Below, piece after piece: positions 8,334 through 17,429 of a stretch of 64,000 nucleotides of DNA; the stretch's first letter is position 1, and the number at the start of each line of letters is the position of its first letter. Source of the stretch: CAVQZC01 sp963718315 (GTDB lineage Bacteria; Actinomycetota; Thermoleophilia; Gaiellales; JAICJC01); NCBI GenBank assembly GCA_963718315.1, contig CAVQZC010000007.1, positions 992,001-1,056,000 on the forward strand, read 5' to 3'. The notes beneath the pieces were generated by a model, which did not search any database, was not told where the DNA came from, and saw only the letters and a list, made by a program, of their open reading frames with translations. The position numbers were made by a program, and so were the translations under genes.

Positions 8334-9851
8334 ATGGCCACCGGCAGCGAGGGCTCCCACCGCACCCCGACGGCCGACGCCGGGCCGGGGTTCGAGCCCG
8401 CGCAATGGCCCGTCGGGCTGGATGCGCTGCCCGCCGCCTTCTATCTCGACCACCCGGACGGGGCGGGCATCTGGGTCAGCCCGGGCATCGAGGCGGTTGC
8501 GGGCCTGACGCCCGCGGAATGGCTGGCGCCCGGAGCCGCATGGCTCGAGCGGGTGCACGCGGATGACCGCGAGCGGGCCGCCGCGGAGCGGTCGTCGCGG
8601 TCGGAGGGGCCGCTCAGCACCGTCTACCGCCTGGCGGCACCGGCCGGCGCCGAGCGCTGGCTGCACGACCGGTCGGTGGTCGTGAACGGCGCCGGCGCCG
8701 GCCAGGGGCAGGTGCTCGGAGTGCTGGTGGATGTCACGGCGGAGCGGCTGGCGCGCCAGTCCGACGACCAGCTGGGTCAGCTGTTCCGCGCGCTCGTCGA
8801 GCACGCCCGCGAAGCCGTGACGATCGTCGACGCCCGGGGCGTCGTCGTCTACCAGAACCCGTCGATGGGCCGGGTCGTCGGCCGCCCGCCGGAGTGGTTC
8901 GCCGGCAAGACTCCGCTCGACCTGATGCCGCCGGAGGACGCCGCCAAGGGACGGGAGATCCTCGGCCGGCTGATGGGCAAGCCCGGCGCACAGCTGCCAG
9001 GCGAGTTCCGGCTCGCCCATGAGGACGGCTCCTGGCGCGTGGTGTCCGGGGTGGCGACAAACCTCCTGCACGACCCGGCCGTCCGCGGGATCGTTCTCAA
9101 CTACCGGGACGTCACCGAAGAGCGGCTCGCCGAGCAGTCGGTCCGCGACGAGGAGCACCGCCGGCAGACGCTGCTCGAGGGCATCATCAGCGCAGAGACG
9201 CGGCAGAGCTCCCGGATCGCCGAGGAGCTGCACGACGACACGATCCAGATCATGACCGCGTCGCTGGTCGAGCTCGACCGGGTAGACCGGCATCTCCGGG
9301 AGGGCGACGTGGACGCGGCCCGCGACGGCGTCGCCCGCGCGCGGACGGCGCTGATGGAGGCCACCGACCGGACGCGGCGGCTGACCTTCGAGCTGCGCCC
9401 GCAGCTGCTCGAGGCCGCCGGCCTCGGCCCCGCCGTCCGCGACCTCGCCTCGTCCCTGCGCCGCGACACCCCCGCCGTCGTCAAGGTGCGGACACGGGTC
9501 GGGCGCTATCCGGTCGACCTCGAGACTCTCGCCTACCGAACCATCCGCGAGGTGCTGATCAACGTCCGCAAGCACGCCCGCGCCGAGCACGTGTGGATCA
9601 ACGTCGTCGAGCGCCGCGGCAACGTGGTTGCGACGATCCGCGACGACGGACGCGGCTTCACGGCGCGAAGGCGCCGGTCGATCACGTCGCCCCACATCGG
9701 CCTCGAGACCGCCGCCCAGAGAATCCGGGCGCTGGGCGGACGGTTCGACGTTACGTCCGAGGTTGGAGCGGGCACAACCGTAGAGATCGAGCTGCCGGTC
9801 ACGGAATCCCAGACCGGCGAGGGGATCGACGCCGGCACGGTGACCGCCTGA
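8334..9851 (+). CDS. PAS-domain sensor histidine kinase (NarL/HisKA_3 type)
   Basis: 505 residues, soluble. Two PAS domains (about 25-135 and 148-265; the second has the AVTIVDARGVVVYQNPSM start). A HisKA_3 dimerisation helix follows, with phosphoacceptor His300 in EELHDDTIQIM, then an HATPase with N-box Asn410 (NVRKHARAEHV) and G-box DDGRGF near 437. I chose the ATG at 8334 because AAGGGA lies about 10 bases upstream; frame extends farther upstream without a PAS-like sequence. There is no adjacent response regulator. It has the same design as the kinase at 15666. Confidence 0.88.
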   Translation: MATGSEGSHRTPTADAGPGFEPAQWPVGLDALPAAFYLDHPDGAGIWVSPGIEAVAGLTPAEWLAPGAAWLERVHADDRERAAAERSSRSEGPLSTVYRLAAPAGAERWLHDRSVVVNGAGAGQGQVLGVLVDVTAERLARQSDDQLGQLFRALVEHAREAVTIVDARGVVVYQNPSMGRVVGRPPEWFAGKTPLDLMPPEDAAKGREILGRLMGKPGAQLPGEFRLAHEDGSWRVVSGVATNLLHDPAVRGIVLNYRDVTEERLAEQSVRDEEHRRQTLLEGIISAETRQSSRIAEELHDDTIQIMTASLVELDRVDRHLREGDVDAARDGVARARTALMEATDRTRRLTFELRPQLLEAAGLGPAVRDLASSLRRDTPAVVKVRTRVGRYPVDLETLAYRTIREVLINVRKHARAEHVWINVVERRGNVVATIRDDGRGFTARRRRSITSPHIGLETAAQRIRALGGRFDVTSEVGAGTTVEIELPVTESQTGEGIDAGTVTA

Positions 9852-9919
9852 TCGCAGCGGTTGTGTCATCGTTCGGTTTCGACCGCCGCCCGCCACCCCA
9901 CACTCCTCGGAGGAGGACG

Positions 9920-10456
9920 ATGCAGAAAGACCTAACCCGATACGCAACCCGGATGGCAGTACGCCACCCACGCCGCGCCGTCAGGCTCGGCCTGTTCACC
10001 ACCGCCGTGGTCCGCTCGACTCGCAAGGCCCGCGGCCGCGGACGCTACCTGGTCGTCGTGGCGCAGCCCGTCAAGCGCGCCGCGACCGATCGACGAGTCC
10101 ACCGCGAGTCGCGTCGTGCAGGCGCAGATGCGGCGGCGGCATTCCGGCGGGTCGGCGAGGTCGGCGTCGTCGAGGCGATGAACGATCGCCGCGTCGCTCG
10201 CAAGCTCAGCCGCGCCACGCACCATGCCTCGAAGGCGGTCGTGTTCAGCGTCACGCCTCCGGCCCAGCACCGCAAGCGCAACGCGGCGCTGGTCGCGCTC
10301 GGCGTCGGCGGCATCACCGCGGGCGTGCTCGCGAAGCGTCGTGCCCCCAGCTCGGCGTTCCCGACGCCGGACGGCGCGGATGCACCGGAGGTCTCGGACT
10401 ATCCGGACGGCGAGAGCGAGGTCACCGCGGAGGAGCCTGGCGACACGGCCGGCTGA
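9920..10456 (+). CDS. basic protein of unknown function
   Basis: 178 residues, unrecognised. The ATG follows a very strong GGAGGAGGA ribosome site. The first 120 residues are extremely rich in Arg, Ala and Val (RHPRRAVRLGLF, RKARGRGRY), a short hydrophobic stretch lies at about 128-142 (ALVALGVGGITAGVLA), and the last 35 residues are acidic and proline-rich. The charge pattern suggests membrane-surface or nucleic-acid association, but this is inference. Confidence 0.6.
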   Translation: MQKDLTRYATRMAVRHPRRAVRLGLFTTAVVRSTRKARGRGRYLVVVAQPVKRAATDRRVHRESRRAGADAAAAFRRVGEVGVVEAMNDRRVARKLSRATHHASKAVVFSVTPPAQHRKRNAALVALGVGGITAGVLAKRRAPSSAFPTPDGADAPEVSDYPDGESEVTAEEPGDTAG

Positions 10457-10462
10457 CGCGAT

Positions 10463-11117
10463 CTACGGATCCGTGTAGGCGGCTGTGAACCGGCCGCGAA
10501 CAGAGACGTGCTCGGTGAGGGCGTAGACGATCGCCACCGCGTAGTCGCCTGAGGTGAGCCTGCTCTCACCCTCGGCGTCCACCACGGGCGTGTCTCCGAC
10601 CCTGGCGTGGTACCAGCCGTGCTTCTCCCCCGGCTCGAGGTGGTGGGGCGGCGGGCTGGCGTAGGTCCACTCGACGCTCGTGTCGGCCGCGCGAAAGACG
10701 GCCGAGCGCCTCGGCCTGGGCAAGTGCCTCGGCGAGGTACTGCGGGGGAAAGTCCGGCTCGTCGACGGCGCGCACGCCCGGCCGCACCTCGAGGCTGCCG
10801 CCGCCACCGCAGAACACGAGCCGGTCGACGCCGGCCCGCTCGCAGGCGGCCAGCACCGACCGTGCGGCGTTGGGGATGATCGAGCGGTCGTCGGTCGAGC
10901 GGTCGGTGACGGCGCAGACGACCGCGTCGTACCCGCCGATCACCTCGGCCAGCCGGTCGGTGTCGAGCACGTCCGCCACCGCAGTGTCGACGCCCTCCAG
11001 CTGTGCGAGCCGATCGGGGTTGTGGCTGACGGCCTTCACCTCGATGCCCTGGCTGAGCGCCTCGCGCATCACCGAGCCGCCGATCCACCCGGTCGCTCCG
11101 ACCACACAGATCTTCAT
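10463..11117 (-). CDS. NAD(P)-binding epimerase/reductase (one-base frame break)
   Basis: Starts with the Rossmann motif VVGATGWIGGSVMREAL (residues 4-20) of NAD(P)H-dependent atypical SDR proteins. The frame breaks near 10697: the first frame ends in ...AQAEALGR, while removing one G there continues as VFRAADTSVEWTYASPPPHH to ...RFTAAYTDP at 10463. That tail is a normal ending for this family, so the gene is probably intact apart from an inserted base. Restored length is about 217 residues. It is last in the minus-strand operon with the LLM oxidoreductase, amidohydrolase and FAD monooxygenase. Confidence 0.75.
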
Positions 11118-11163
11118 GGCGTCCTCCCGCGTCGAGACGTGGGAACGATATCGGCGCTGGATC

Positions 11164-12178
11164 CTAGCCAGACAGGTGAGGCATGACCTCCTCGGAGAAC
11201 CGCTGCATCATCTCGACGGTCTCTGCAGGCCGGCTGCCCGAAGTTCGAGCTGGTGATCAGCTCGTCGATGCCGACCTCGGCGTACCCGGCCAGGCGCTCG
11301 ACCATCTCGGCCGGCGGGCAGATGACCAGGTTCTCTCCCAGCTCCTCGATCGTCTGCTTCCGCGGCAGCGGCTCGATCATCCCGCCGTGGACGATCCCGG
11401 GACCGCCGAACACGTTGTCGAACCGCCGGTAGTAGCCGTAGGCGAGCTCGAGCACCCGGCGTGCGTCGCGCTCGTCGCGGGCGGCGTAGACGCCGCGCAT
11501 CAGAGCCAGTCGCAGTCCGTCACCGGCCGCGCCCGCGTCGGCCTGGCCACGCCGGAAGGCGTCGACCTGCGTCAGCAGCTGCTCGTGCGACCCGCCCAGC
11601 GGCGTGGTCTGGATGTGGATGCCGCGGCTGGCCGACTCGTAGATCGCCTCCGGGGCCATCACCGCGACCATCAGCGGAATCCGCCGCACCGGGCGCGGCA
11701 TCACGGTCAGCGGCTCGAACTGGTAATAGGCGCCGTCCCAGCCCACCTCCTCGCCGTCGAGCAGCGCCAGCAGGATCTGCAGGGTCTCGGCGAATCGCTC
11801 GCGGGAGGTCTCGATCGGCACCCCCAGGCGTCCCATCTCGTAGCCGAACGCCCCGCGCCCGACGCCCAGCACGAGCCGCCCCTCGCACAGCATGTCCGCC
11901 TGGATCACCTCGCCGGCGAGCATCCGCGGGTCGTGCAACGGCAGCACCACCACGGCGGTGACCAGGCGGATCCGTGAGGTGGTCGCCGCCAGCCGCACCG
12001 CCATCTGCAGCGGTGAGGGGACGAGCAGGATGTTGATGAGGTGGTGCTCGGGGATCGAGACGGCTGCGTAACCGAGGCGGTCGGCCGCCTCCGCCTGCGT
12101 GATCATGTCGGCGTAGATGCGAGCGTGGTCGCGCTCCCGGTCGGGCAGGAACGCGGTCAGGAAGTGGTTGAAGTCCAA
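11164..12178 (-). CDS. LLM-class (luciferase-like) flavin-dependent oxidoreductase, one-base frame break
   Basis: TTG start at 12178, two bases after the upstream amidohydrolase stop. The sequence is the TIM-barrel luciferase-like family (about 337 residues when restored): DMITQAEAADRLGYAAVSIPEHH, GVGRGAFGYEM phosphate-binding region, and CPPAEMVERLAGYAEVGIDEL. Near 11240 one extra T throws the frame; correcting it gives ETVEMMQRFSEEVMPHLSG and a stop at 11164. The cofactor could be FMN or F420; the latter is common in this group of organisms. Likely a monooxygenase or reductase step in the catabolic operon. Confidence 0.82.
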
Positions 12179-12180
12179 GG

Positions 12181-13779
12181 TCAGGGCGCGCCCGGGCCGC
12201 GGTGGACGATCCGGCCGTCGACGATCGTCAGGTCAGCCTCCAGGGCCGGCAGCTCCTCGGCCGGCAATCCCAGCGGATCGTTGCCGAACACGGCGACGTC
12301 TCCGTGCTTGCCCGGCTCCAGCGAGCCCTGCACCGACTCGGCAAACGTTGCCTGAGCGGCGAACCGGGTCGGCAGCAGCACCGCTTGCTCGACGGTCAGC
12401 GCCTCGTCCGCGGGCGGCACCGGGTCTCCACTGCCGGTCAGGCGCAGCACCAGCGCGGCCACCCCGTGCCAGGGAGTCGTCGCGAAGGGCTGCGTGCCGG
12501 CGCTGTCGGAGTTGCCCGGCGGCTGCAGGCCCATCTCCAGCATCGTTCGAAACGGGAAGGAACGGTTCGGGCCGATGTCCGGCGCCGGCTCGCGGTAGCG
12601 GTGCATGAACGATGCGGTCGGTACGGGGATCGCACCGGCCGGCGCCAGCCGCGGCAGGATGGCCGGGTCGCAGATCGCGTTGCCGACGTGCTCGATCCGC
12701 GAGCGGTGGTCGGGGTGAGGATGCGTGCGGTTGGTCTCCTCCACCGCATCCAGGGCGAGCTCCTGGGCGACTGAGCCGACCGCGTGCATCCATACCTGAG
12801 CCTCGGCCTCGCGGCAGGCGGCGAGCACCGCGCGGAGCGCGTTGTAGGTGAACGGCGGGAGGCCCCACCCGGACGGGCTTCCGGCGAGCTGCGGGCGCAT
12901 CCACGCGGCCTCCCCGGCGCCGTCCAGAAACAGCTTCAGCGCACCGACGGTCAGCCAGGGGTGGCCGCCGGACGATCGTCGCAGCGAGACGAACTCGTCC
13001 ACGCCTGCGACGGTCGGCTGATGACCGGGCGCCAGGATCGGGTTGAGCACGATCCTGCAGGGCATCTCGTCACGCGCCGCAAGCCGCCGCCACGCTCCCA
13101 GCGCCGCAGCGGACGCCGGCAGCTCATGCACGGTGGTGACCCCGTAGCGGACAAACGACTCCACGGCCTGCGCGGCGAGTGCGCGCTCCAGCCACTCCGA
13201 GCCCTGCCACGGCACCTGCAGCAGGTCGAAGCCCTCCTCGATCACGCCCGTCGGCTCGCCGTCCGCCCGGCGCTGCACTCGCGTCCCGGCCGGCTCCACG
13301 AACCGGCGGTCGATCCCGCTTCGCTCCAGCGCCTCCGAGTTGGCGACCAGCCGGTGCATCGACTCGCGGATCACCACCGGATGGCCGGGCACCGCCGCAT
13401 CGAGCTGGTCGCGGGTGGGCAGCGGCTGACCGAACGTTCCCTGGGCGACCACCCAACCGCCCGGCTCGGTCTCCCCCGCTCGCCTGGCGACTCGCTCGAC
13501 CGTTGCCTCCACCGGCGCCGTGCGGACATCGACCCAGGCGCGCTCGGCCAGCGCCGACAGCTCGAGGTGTGCATGGGCGTCGATCAGCCCGGGCAGCGCC
13601 GTACGCCCGTCGAGATCCACCACCTCGGCACCAGCGCCGGCGCGCTCAGTCACCTCCCGGCTGGTGCCGACCGAGACAACGGCTCCATCCTCGATCAGCA
13701 GCGCCTCGGCGACCGTGCCCAGCGAATCGAGCGTGCGCACCCGGCCGCCGACCAGGGCCAGACTGCCGGCGGCGCTCAG
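12181..13779 (-). CDS. YtcJ-like metal-dependent amidohydrolase
   Basis: About 532 residues, the size of the amidohydrolase_3 family. Metal-site motifs visible: GLIDAHAHLELS, MHAVGSVAQ, RIEHVG and the Asp of GNSDSAGT. The N terminus (ALVGGRVRTLDS) and C-terminal beta-sandwich (LEPGKHGDVAVFGNDPL, VDGRIVHRG) are complete. No ATG, GTG or TTG precedes the conserved N terminus closely; the best start is a CTG at 13779 overlapping the upstream TGA (CTGA), so the start is uncertain. Substrate unknown; the flanking oxygenases suggest hydrolysis of an amide or cyclic intermediate of an aromatic or heterocyclic compound. Confidence 0.85.
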   Translation of the reverse strand: MSAAGSLALVGGRVRTLDSLGTVAEALLIEDGAVVSVGTSREVTERAGAGAEVVDLDGRTALPGLIDAHAHLELSALAERAWVDVRTAPVEATVERVARRAGETEPGGWVVAQGTFGQPLPTRDQLDAAVPGHPVVIRESMHRLVANSEALERSGIDRRFVEPAGTRVQRRADGEPTGVIEEGFDLLQVPWQGSEWLERALAAQAVESFVRYGVTTVHELPASAAALGAWRRLAARDEMPCRIVLNPILAPGHQPTVAGVDEFVSLRRSSGGHPWLTVGALKLFLDGAGEAAWMRPQLAGSPSGWGLPPFTYNALRAVLAACREAEAQVWMHAVGSVAQELALDAVEETNRTHPHPDHRSRIEHVGNAICDPAILPRLAPAGAIPVPTASFMHRYREPAPDIGPNRSFPFRTMLEMGLQPPGNSDSAGTQPFATTPWHGVAALVLRLTGSGDPVPPADEALTVEQAVLLPTRFAAQATFAESVQGSLEPGKHGDVAVFGNDPLGLPAEELPALEADLTIVDGRIVHRGPGAP

Positions 13780-14924
13780 GACGCGGCCTCCATCCTGGGG
13801 ACGTGCTCGGCCGCCTCGCTCATGGCGCGGCGGAAGCGCGGGTTGCGGGCGACGACCGGCACCAGCCGCGAGCGGAGATCGAGCAACGGCCTGGGCCAGC
13901 GCGTGCCGACGCGGCCGTAGAGGTAGGAGTAGCGCTGGATCCGGTCCGTGTACGGGCGCTCGGTCGCCTCCCAGAGGCGCAGCGCCTGCTCGACGTCGTC
14001 CTGGGCAGTGACGGCCTGCCCCAGCGCAAGGGCGTTGGCCATTGCTGTGCAGGCGCCCTGGCCGAGGTTGGGTGACATCGCGTGGGCGGCGTCGCCGATC
14101 AGGGCCACCCGGCCCCGCGACCAGGCCCGGCAGCGGACGTCGTAGAACGTCAGCCACCTGCCCTCGGGGTGCCGGGGGATCCGCCGCAGCTGGCTGGCGT
14201 AGCCGGGATGCGTCCGCAGCCACTCGTCGGCGTCGAACGGCTGCTGGCGGCGCCCGCCGACGTCGGTGCTCGGGCAGCACAAGAAGACATACACCGACTG
14301 TGCACCGGCCGGGGCGACCCCCAGCCGACGGCCGCCGTTCCAGACCTCGATCGTGCGGTGAGCGGGATCGTCGGCCCGGCGCGGGATCAGATGGCGGCCG
14401 CACCCGTCCTGGAGGTCGACGATCGAGGCCGCCAGGCGCAGCGAGTCGCGCACACGGGAGTGGACGCCGTCCGCGCCGACCACCAGATCCGCCCGCTCAC
14501 CGAAGCCGTCTGCGAACTCCAGGCGGCCATCCGGGGTGGCCGCGAGCGCCTGGGAGCCGGTGACGATCTCCGCTCCCGCCCTGACGGCCGCCCGGGCCAG
14601 CGCGGCGTGCAGATCTCCGCGCACGGCGACGTACAGCCGCGAGGACACGGCACGCCGTTCGTTGCGCCGGATCACCAGCCGGTCGGCATGGTCGCGCAGG
14701 TCGCCGTCGGTGATCTGCTCCGCCAGCGACGCGACGTCGTCGAACGCGCCGATCTCCTCGAGCACGCGAAGCGCGTTCTCGAACAGGTAGATGCCCGCGC
14801 CGATCTCCCGCAGCTCGGCGGATTGCTCGTGGACGCGCACCCGCCAGCCCCGCTGAGCGAGCACGGCCGCGGCCGTCAGGCCCGCCAGGCCCGCCCCTGC
14901 CACCTCTGCCCGACGTTCCTTCAA
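13776..14924 (-). CDS. FAD-dependent monooxygenase (salicylate-hydroxylase-like)
   Basis: 382 residues, group A flavoprotein hydroxylase length. Dinucleotide motif GAGLAGLTAAAVLAQRGW (residues 10-27) ending at the ribose-binding Glu (VRVHE), a DG-type motif (LVVGADGVHSRVR) near residue 155, and the second FAD motif GDAAHAMSPNLGQGACTA near 275. NADH-dependent aromatic hydroxylation is the usual role of this family. It is first in a four-gene minus-strand operon with 2-4-base spacings. Confidence 0.88.
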   Translation of the reverse strand: MKERRAEVAGAGLAGLTAAAVLAQRGWRVRVHEQSAELREIGAGIYLFENALRVLEEIGAFDDVASLAEQITDGDLRDHADRLVIRRNERRAVSSRLYVAVRGDLHAALARAAVRAGAEIVTGSQALAATPDGRLEFADGFGERADLVVGADGVHSRVRDSLRLAASIVDLQDGCGRHLIPRRADDPAHRTIEVWNGGRRLGVAPAGAQSVYVFLCCPSTDVGGRRQQPFDADEWLRTHPGYASQLRRIPRHPEGRWLTFYDVRCRAWSRGRVALIGDAAHAMSPNLGQGACTAMANALALGQAVTAQDDVEQALRLWEATERPYTDRIQRYSYLYGRVGTRWPRPLLDLRSRLVPVVARNPRFRRAMSEAAEHVPRMEAAS

Positions 14925-14962
14925 CGCCGGGCACTGTACCTAGCCGGGCCGGGCCGCGGCGA

Positions 14963-15445
14963 TCAGGCCGTCTGCGCGTCGAGCGGCTGTGCGAGCCCGG
15001 CCGCGGGATCGTCGCTGTCGCCGCTGCGCCGGACCAGAAAGATTGCAACCGACAACGAGACCGCCAGCACGCTGAGCAACCCGAGCTGCAGCAGGACGTT
15101 TGTGAGGGCTCGGCCTGATGCGGGAAGGCTCTCAATCGACGCCGTTACGATCAGCGTCCGCCGGACGACGGCGATCAGGCCGATGTACAGGAACGGCGTC
15201 ACGGAGAGCTTGTGTGTGTGCATCACCAGGTTCAGGGTGTAGACCAACTCGGCAACGATCAGCATGAGCAGGATCCGGTCGAGCACGAGCACCCCGATGG
15301 CGACCGAGTTTGCCCCCTCGTGCCATGCATGACGAAGATCTCCGATCGTTCCCAGCAACAGAAACGCAGCGGCCACCGCGAGAAACACGCCTACGGTCAC
15401 GTAGATGACGGTCTCCAGCACGGCGAGCAGACGGTGGGTCGTCAT
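14963..15445 (-). CDS. PsiE-like membrane protein
   Basis: 160 residues from the ATG at 15445; an ATG at 15475 is also possible and neither has a good ribosome site. Four transmembrane segments (ETVIYVTVGVFLAVAAAFLLL, VLVLDRILLMLIVAELVYTL, TPFLYIGLIAVVRRTLIV and a last one near 130-150) with the conserved Arg pair VVRRTL match the phosphate-starvation-inducible PsiE family (four-helix inner-membrane protein). Function in the cell is unknown. Divergent from the kinase at 15666. Confidence 0.75.
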   Translation of the reverse strand: MTTHRLLAVLETVIYVTVGVFLAVAAAFLLLGTIGDLRHAWHEGANSVAIGVLVLDRILLMLIVAELVYTLNLVMHTHKLSVTPFLYIGLIAVVRRTLIVTASIESLPASGRALTNVLLQLGLLSVLAVSLSVAIFLVRRSGDSDDPAAGLAQPLDAQTA

Positions 15446-15665
15446 GCCGGGATTCGCTACCGAATGCTGTCTCATGTTTGCGTGATTCAGCGTTCGGCAG
15501 GAGTCTCCTGTCGTCAGCGAGGGCACTGGAGTGCAGTGCGCACCCCAACCGCAACCCGATAACCCCGCCACGCTACGGTGCGGTGATCCCTGTGCGGACG
15601 GGGGCGTACGCCAGCTGCGGCGATCCGGTTACGATCAGCCGTAGCAGGGCAGACTGGAGCGGTTG

Positions 15666-17429
15666 GTGTCATCCGATAGGTTCGAGTCGCTGATCTCTCA
15701 GATCCCGGCGGCAACCGTGTTCTTCGACGTCGATACGCGGCGGTTCACCTACGTCAGCCGTCAGGTGGAGCAGCTTCTCGGCCTGTCCGCCAACGAGTTG
15801 ATGGCGGATCCGGGGCTGTGGCAGAGGACGACCGATCCGGCCGATCGTGACCGCGTGGTGGAGCGATACGAGGAGGCGGTTGCCAACGGCTCGGTGTTCG
15901 ACGAGACGTACCGGCTCAATCCGCCCGCCGGTCCGCCCCGCTGGGTGCGCAACTTCATGGTGCCGGCCGACCCCGGCAGCACCGTGTGGAAGGCCATGAT
16001 CTTCGACGTCACCGACCAGGTTCAGGCGCGCGCCGAGTGGCAGCTGCTGATCGACCAGATGCCGGCGGCGGTCTTGCGCATGGACGTGAACCGGCAAACC
16101 CTCCTTTACGCCAGCCCGCAGGTCGAGGCGCTGACGGGCGAGCCTCCCGAGTCGTGGATCGGCGAGGCCGGCTACGCGCGCTGGGCCAGCAGGATCGTCG
16201 ACCCGCTGCAGCCGGACTGGGAGGAGTTCGGACGCCGAGGCCAGCCCTGGAGCAATCAGTACCGCTGGTTGCGGGCGGACGGCGTCGAGCGCGTCTTCCG
16301 GTCGGTGATCCACGTGGTCGCTCCGGGGGTCGCCCAGGCCGCGATCTTCGACGCCACCGAGGAAGTCGAGACCGAGCGACGGCTGGCCGCCGAGCAGCGG
16401 CGGTACCAGACGCTGGTCGAGCAGCTTCCGATGGTGATCATGCGCAACGCAGTGAACGGCGACATGGAGTACATCAGCCCGCAGGTCGAGGGCATGCTCG
16501 GGTACTCGCCGGACGAGTTCGTCGAGATGGCGAACTCCGACCGCTGGGAAGAGGTCATCCACCCCGACGACCGCGCCCGGCTGCACACCTCGATCGCCGC
16601 GTTCCGCACCGACCAGATCAACTCCGACGAGTTCGAGCTACGGCTGCTGACGAGCGAGGGCGACTACCGCAACGTGCTCTTCCGGCGGTCGCGGGTGGAT
16701 CCACCCGAGGGACACTGGTACCTGCAGGGAGTCGCGGTCGACATCACCGAGCTGCGCGAGGCGGAGGCGCGCAGCCGCAGCGCGGTTGCGGCGCTGGTGC
16801 GCGGCGGCGAGGACCAGCAGGCGCGGATCGCAATCGAGCTGCACGACGACACGGTGCAGGTGATGACCGCGATCCTCTTCCAGCTCGAGCGGACGCTCGA
16901 CGTCGAAGACCCCGCGCGCCAGACGCTGGTGGAGATGCTGCGCGCCGTCATCGAGCGCACCCGGCGGCTGATGTTCGAGCTTCGCCCACAGCTCCTGGAG
17001 AAGGAGGGGCTGCAGGCGATGCTCACCGAGATGGTCAAGGACGGCCCCTGGGAGACCGCGGAGGTCGACGTCCAGATCGGCCGTCAGGCGGACACCCTGG
17101 AGGCGTTGCTGTACCGGACGCTGCGCGAGCTGATCCTGAACGCGCGCAAACATTCCCAGGCCCGGAGCCTGTCGGTGACGGGCCGGGAGCGCGGCGGCCG
17201 GCTGACGTTCCGGGTGGCGGACGACGGCATCGGGTTTGCCTCCGAGACCGCGCTCAACCGGCACACGCCGGGGCTCCATCTGGGGCTGACGACGGTCATC
17301 GAACGCGTTCGCCTGGCCGGCGGGGAGGTCCTGATCCAGAGCACTCCCGGCGCCGGCGCTCGGTTCACGATCGTGCTGCCGGCCGAGCCGCGCCAACCGG
17401 CCACGGCGGCCGTTAACTCACTCGGGTAG
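15666..17429 (+). CDS. triple-PAS sensor histidine kinase (HisKA_3 type)
   Basis: About 587 residues, no transmembrane segment. Three PAS domains (about 5-115, 122-235 and 242-365; the third with the YISPQVEGMLGYSPDEF pattern). HisKA_3 follows with His393 in ELHDDTVQVM, then HATPase with Asn492 (NARKHSQARSL) and G-box DDGIGF. The GTG at 15666 is preferred over the TTG at 15663 because GGAG lies six bases upstream. The 3' end overlaps the convergent cytochrome gene by 12 bases. No response regulator adjacent. Paralogue of the kinase at 8334. Confidence 0.88.
   Translation: MSSDRFESLISQIPAATVFFDVDTRRFTYVSRQVEQLLGLSANELMADPGLWQRTTDPADRDRVVERYEEAVANGSVFDETYRLNPPAGPPRWVRNFMVPADPGSTVWKAMIFDVTDQVQARAEWQLLIDQMPAAVLRMDVNRQTLLYASPQVEALTGEPPESWIGEAGYARWASRIVDPLQPDWEEFGRRGQPWSNQYRWLRADGVERVFRSVIHVVAPGVAQAAIFDATEEVETERRLAAEQRRYQTLVEQLPMVIMRNAVNGDMEYISPQVEGMLGYSPDEFVEMANSDRWEEVIHPDDRARLHTSIAAFRTDQINSDEFELRLLTSEGDYRNVLFRRSRVDPPEGHWYLQGVAVDITELREAEARSRSAVAALVRGGEDQQARIAIELHDDTVQVMTAILFQLERTLDVEDPARQTLVEMLRAVIERTRRLMFELRPQLLEKEGLQAMLTEMVKDGPWETAEVDVQIGRQADTLEALLYRTLRELILNARKHSQARSLSVTGRERGGRLTFRVADDGIGFASETALNRHTPGLHLGLTTVIERVRLAGGEVLIQSTPGAGARFTIVLPAEPRQPATAAVNSLG

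Noticed and set aside
12181..14403. A 740-residue amidohydrolase with a long N-terminal extension
   Set aside because: The extension is the wrong frame of the FAD monooxygenase gene, whose own product is complete with both FAD motifs.
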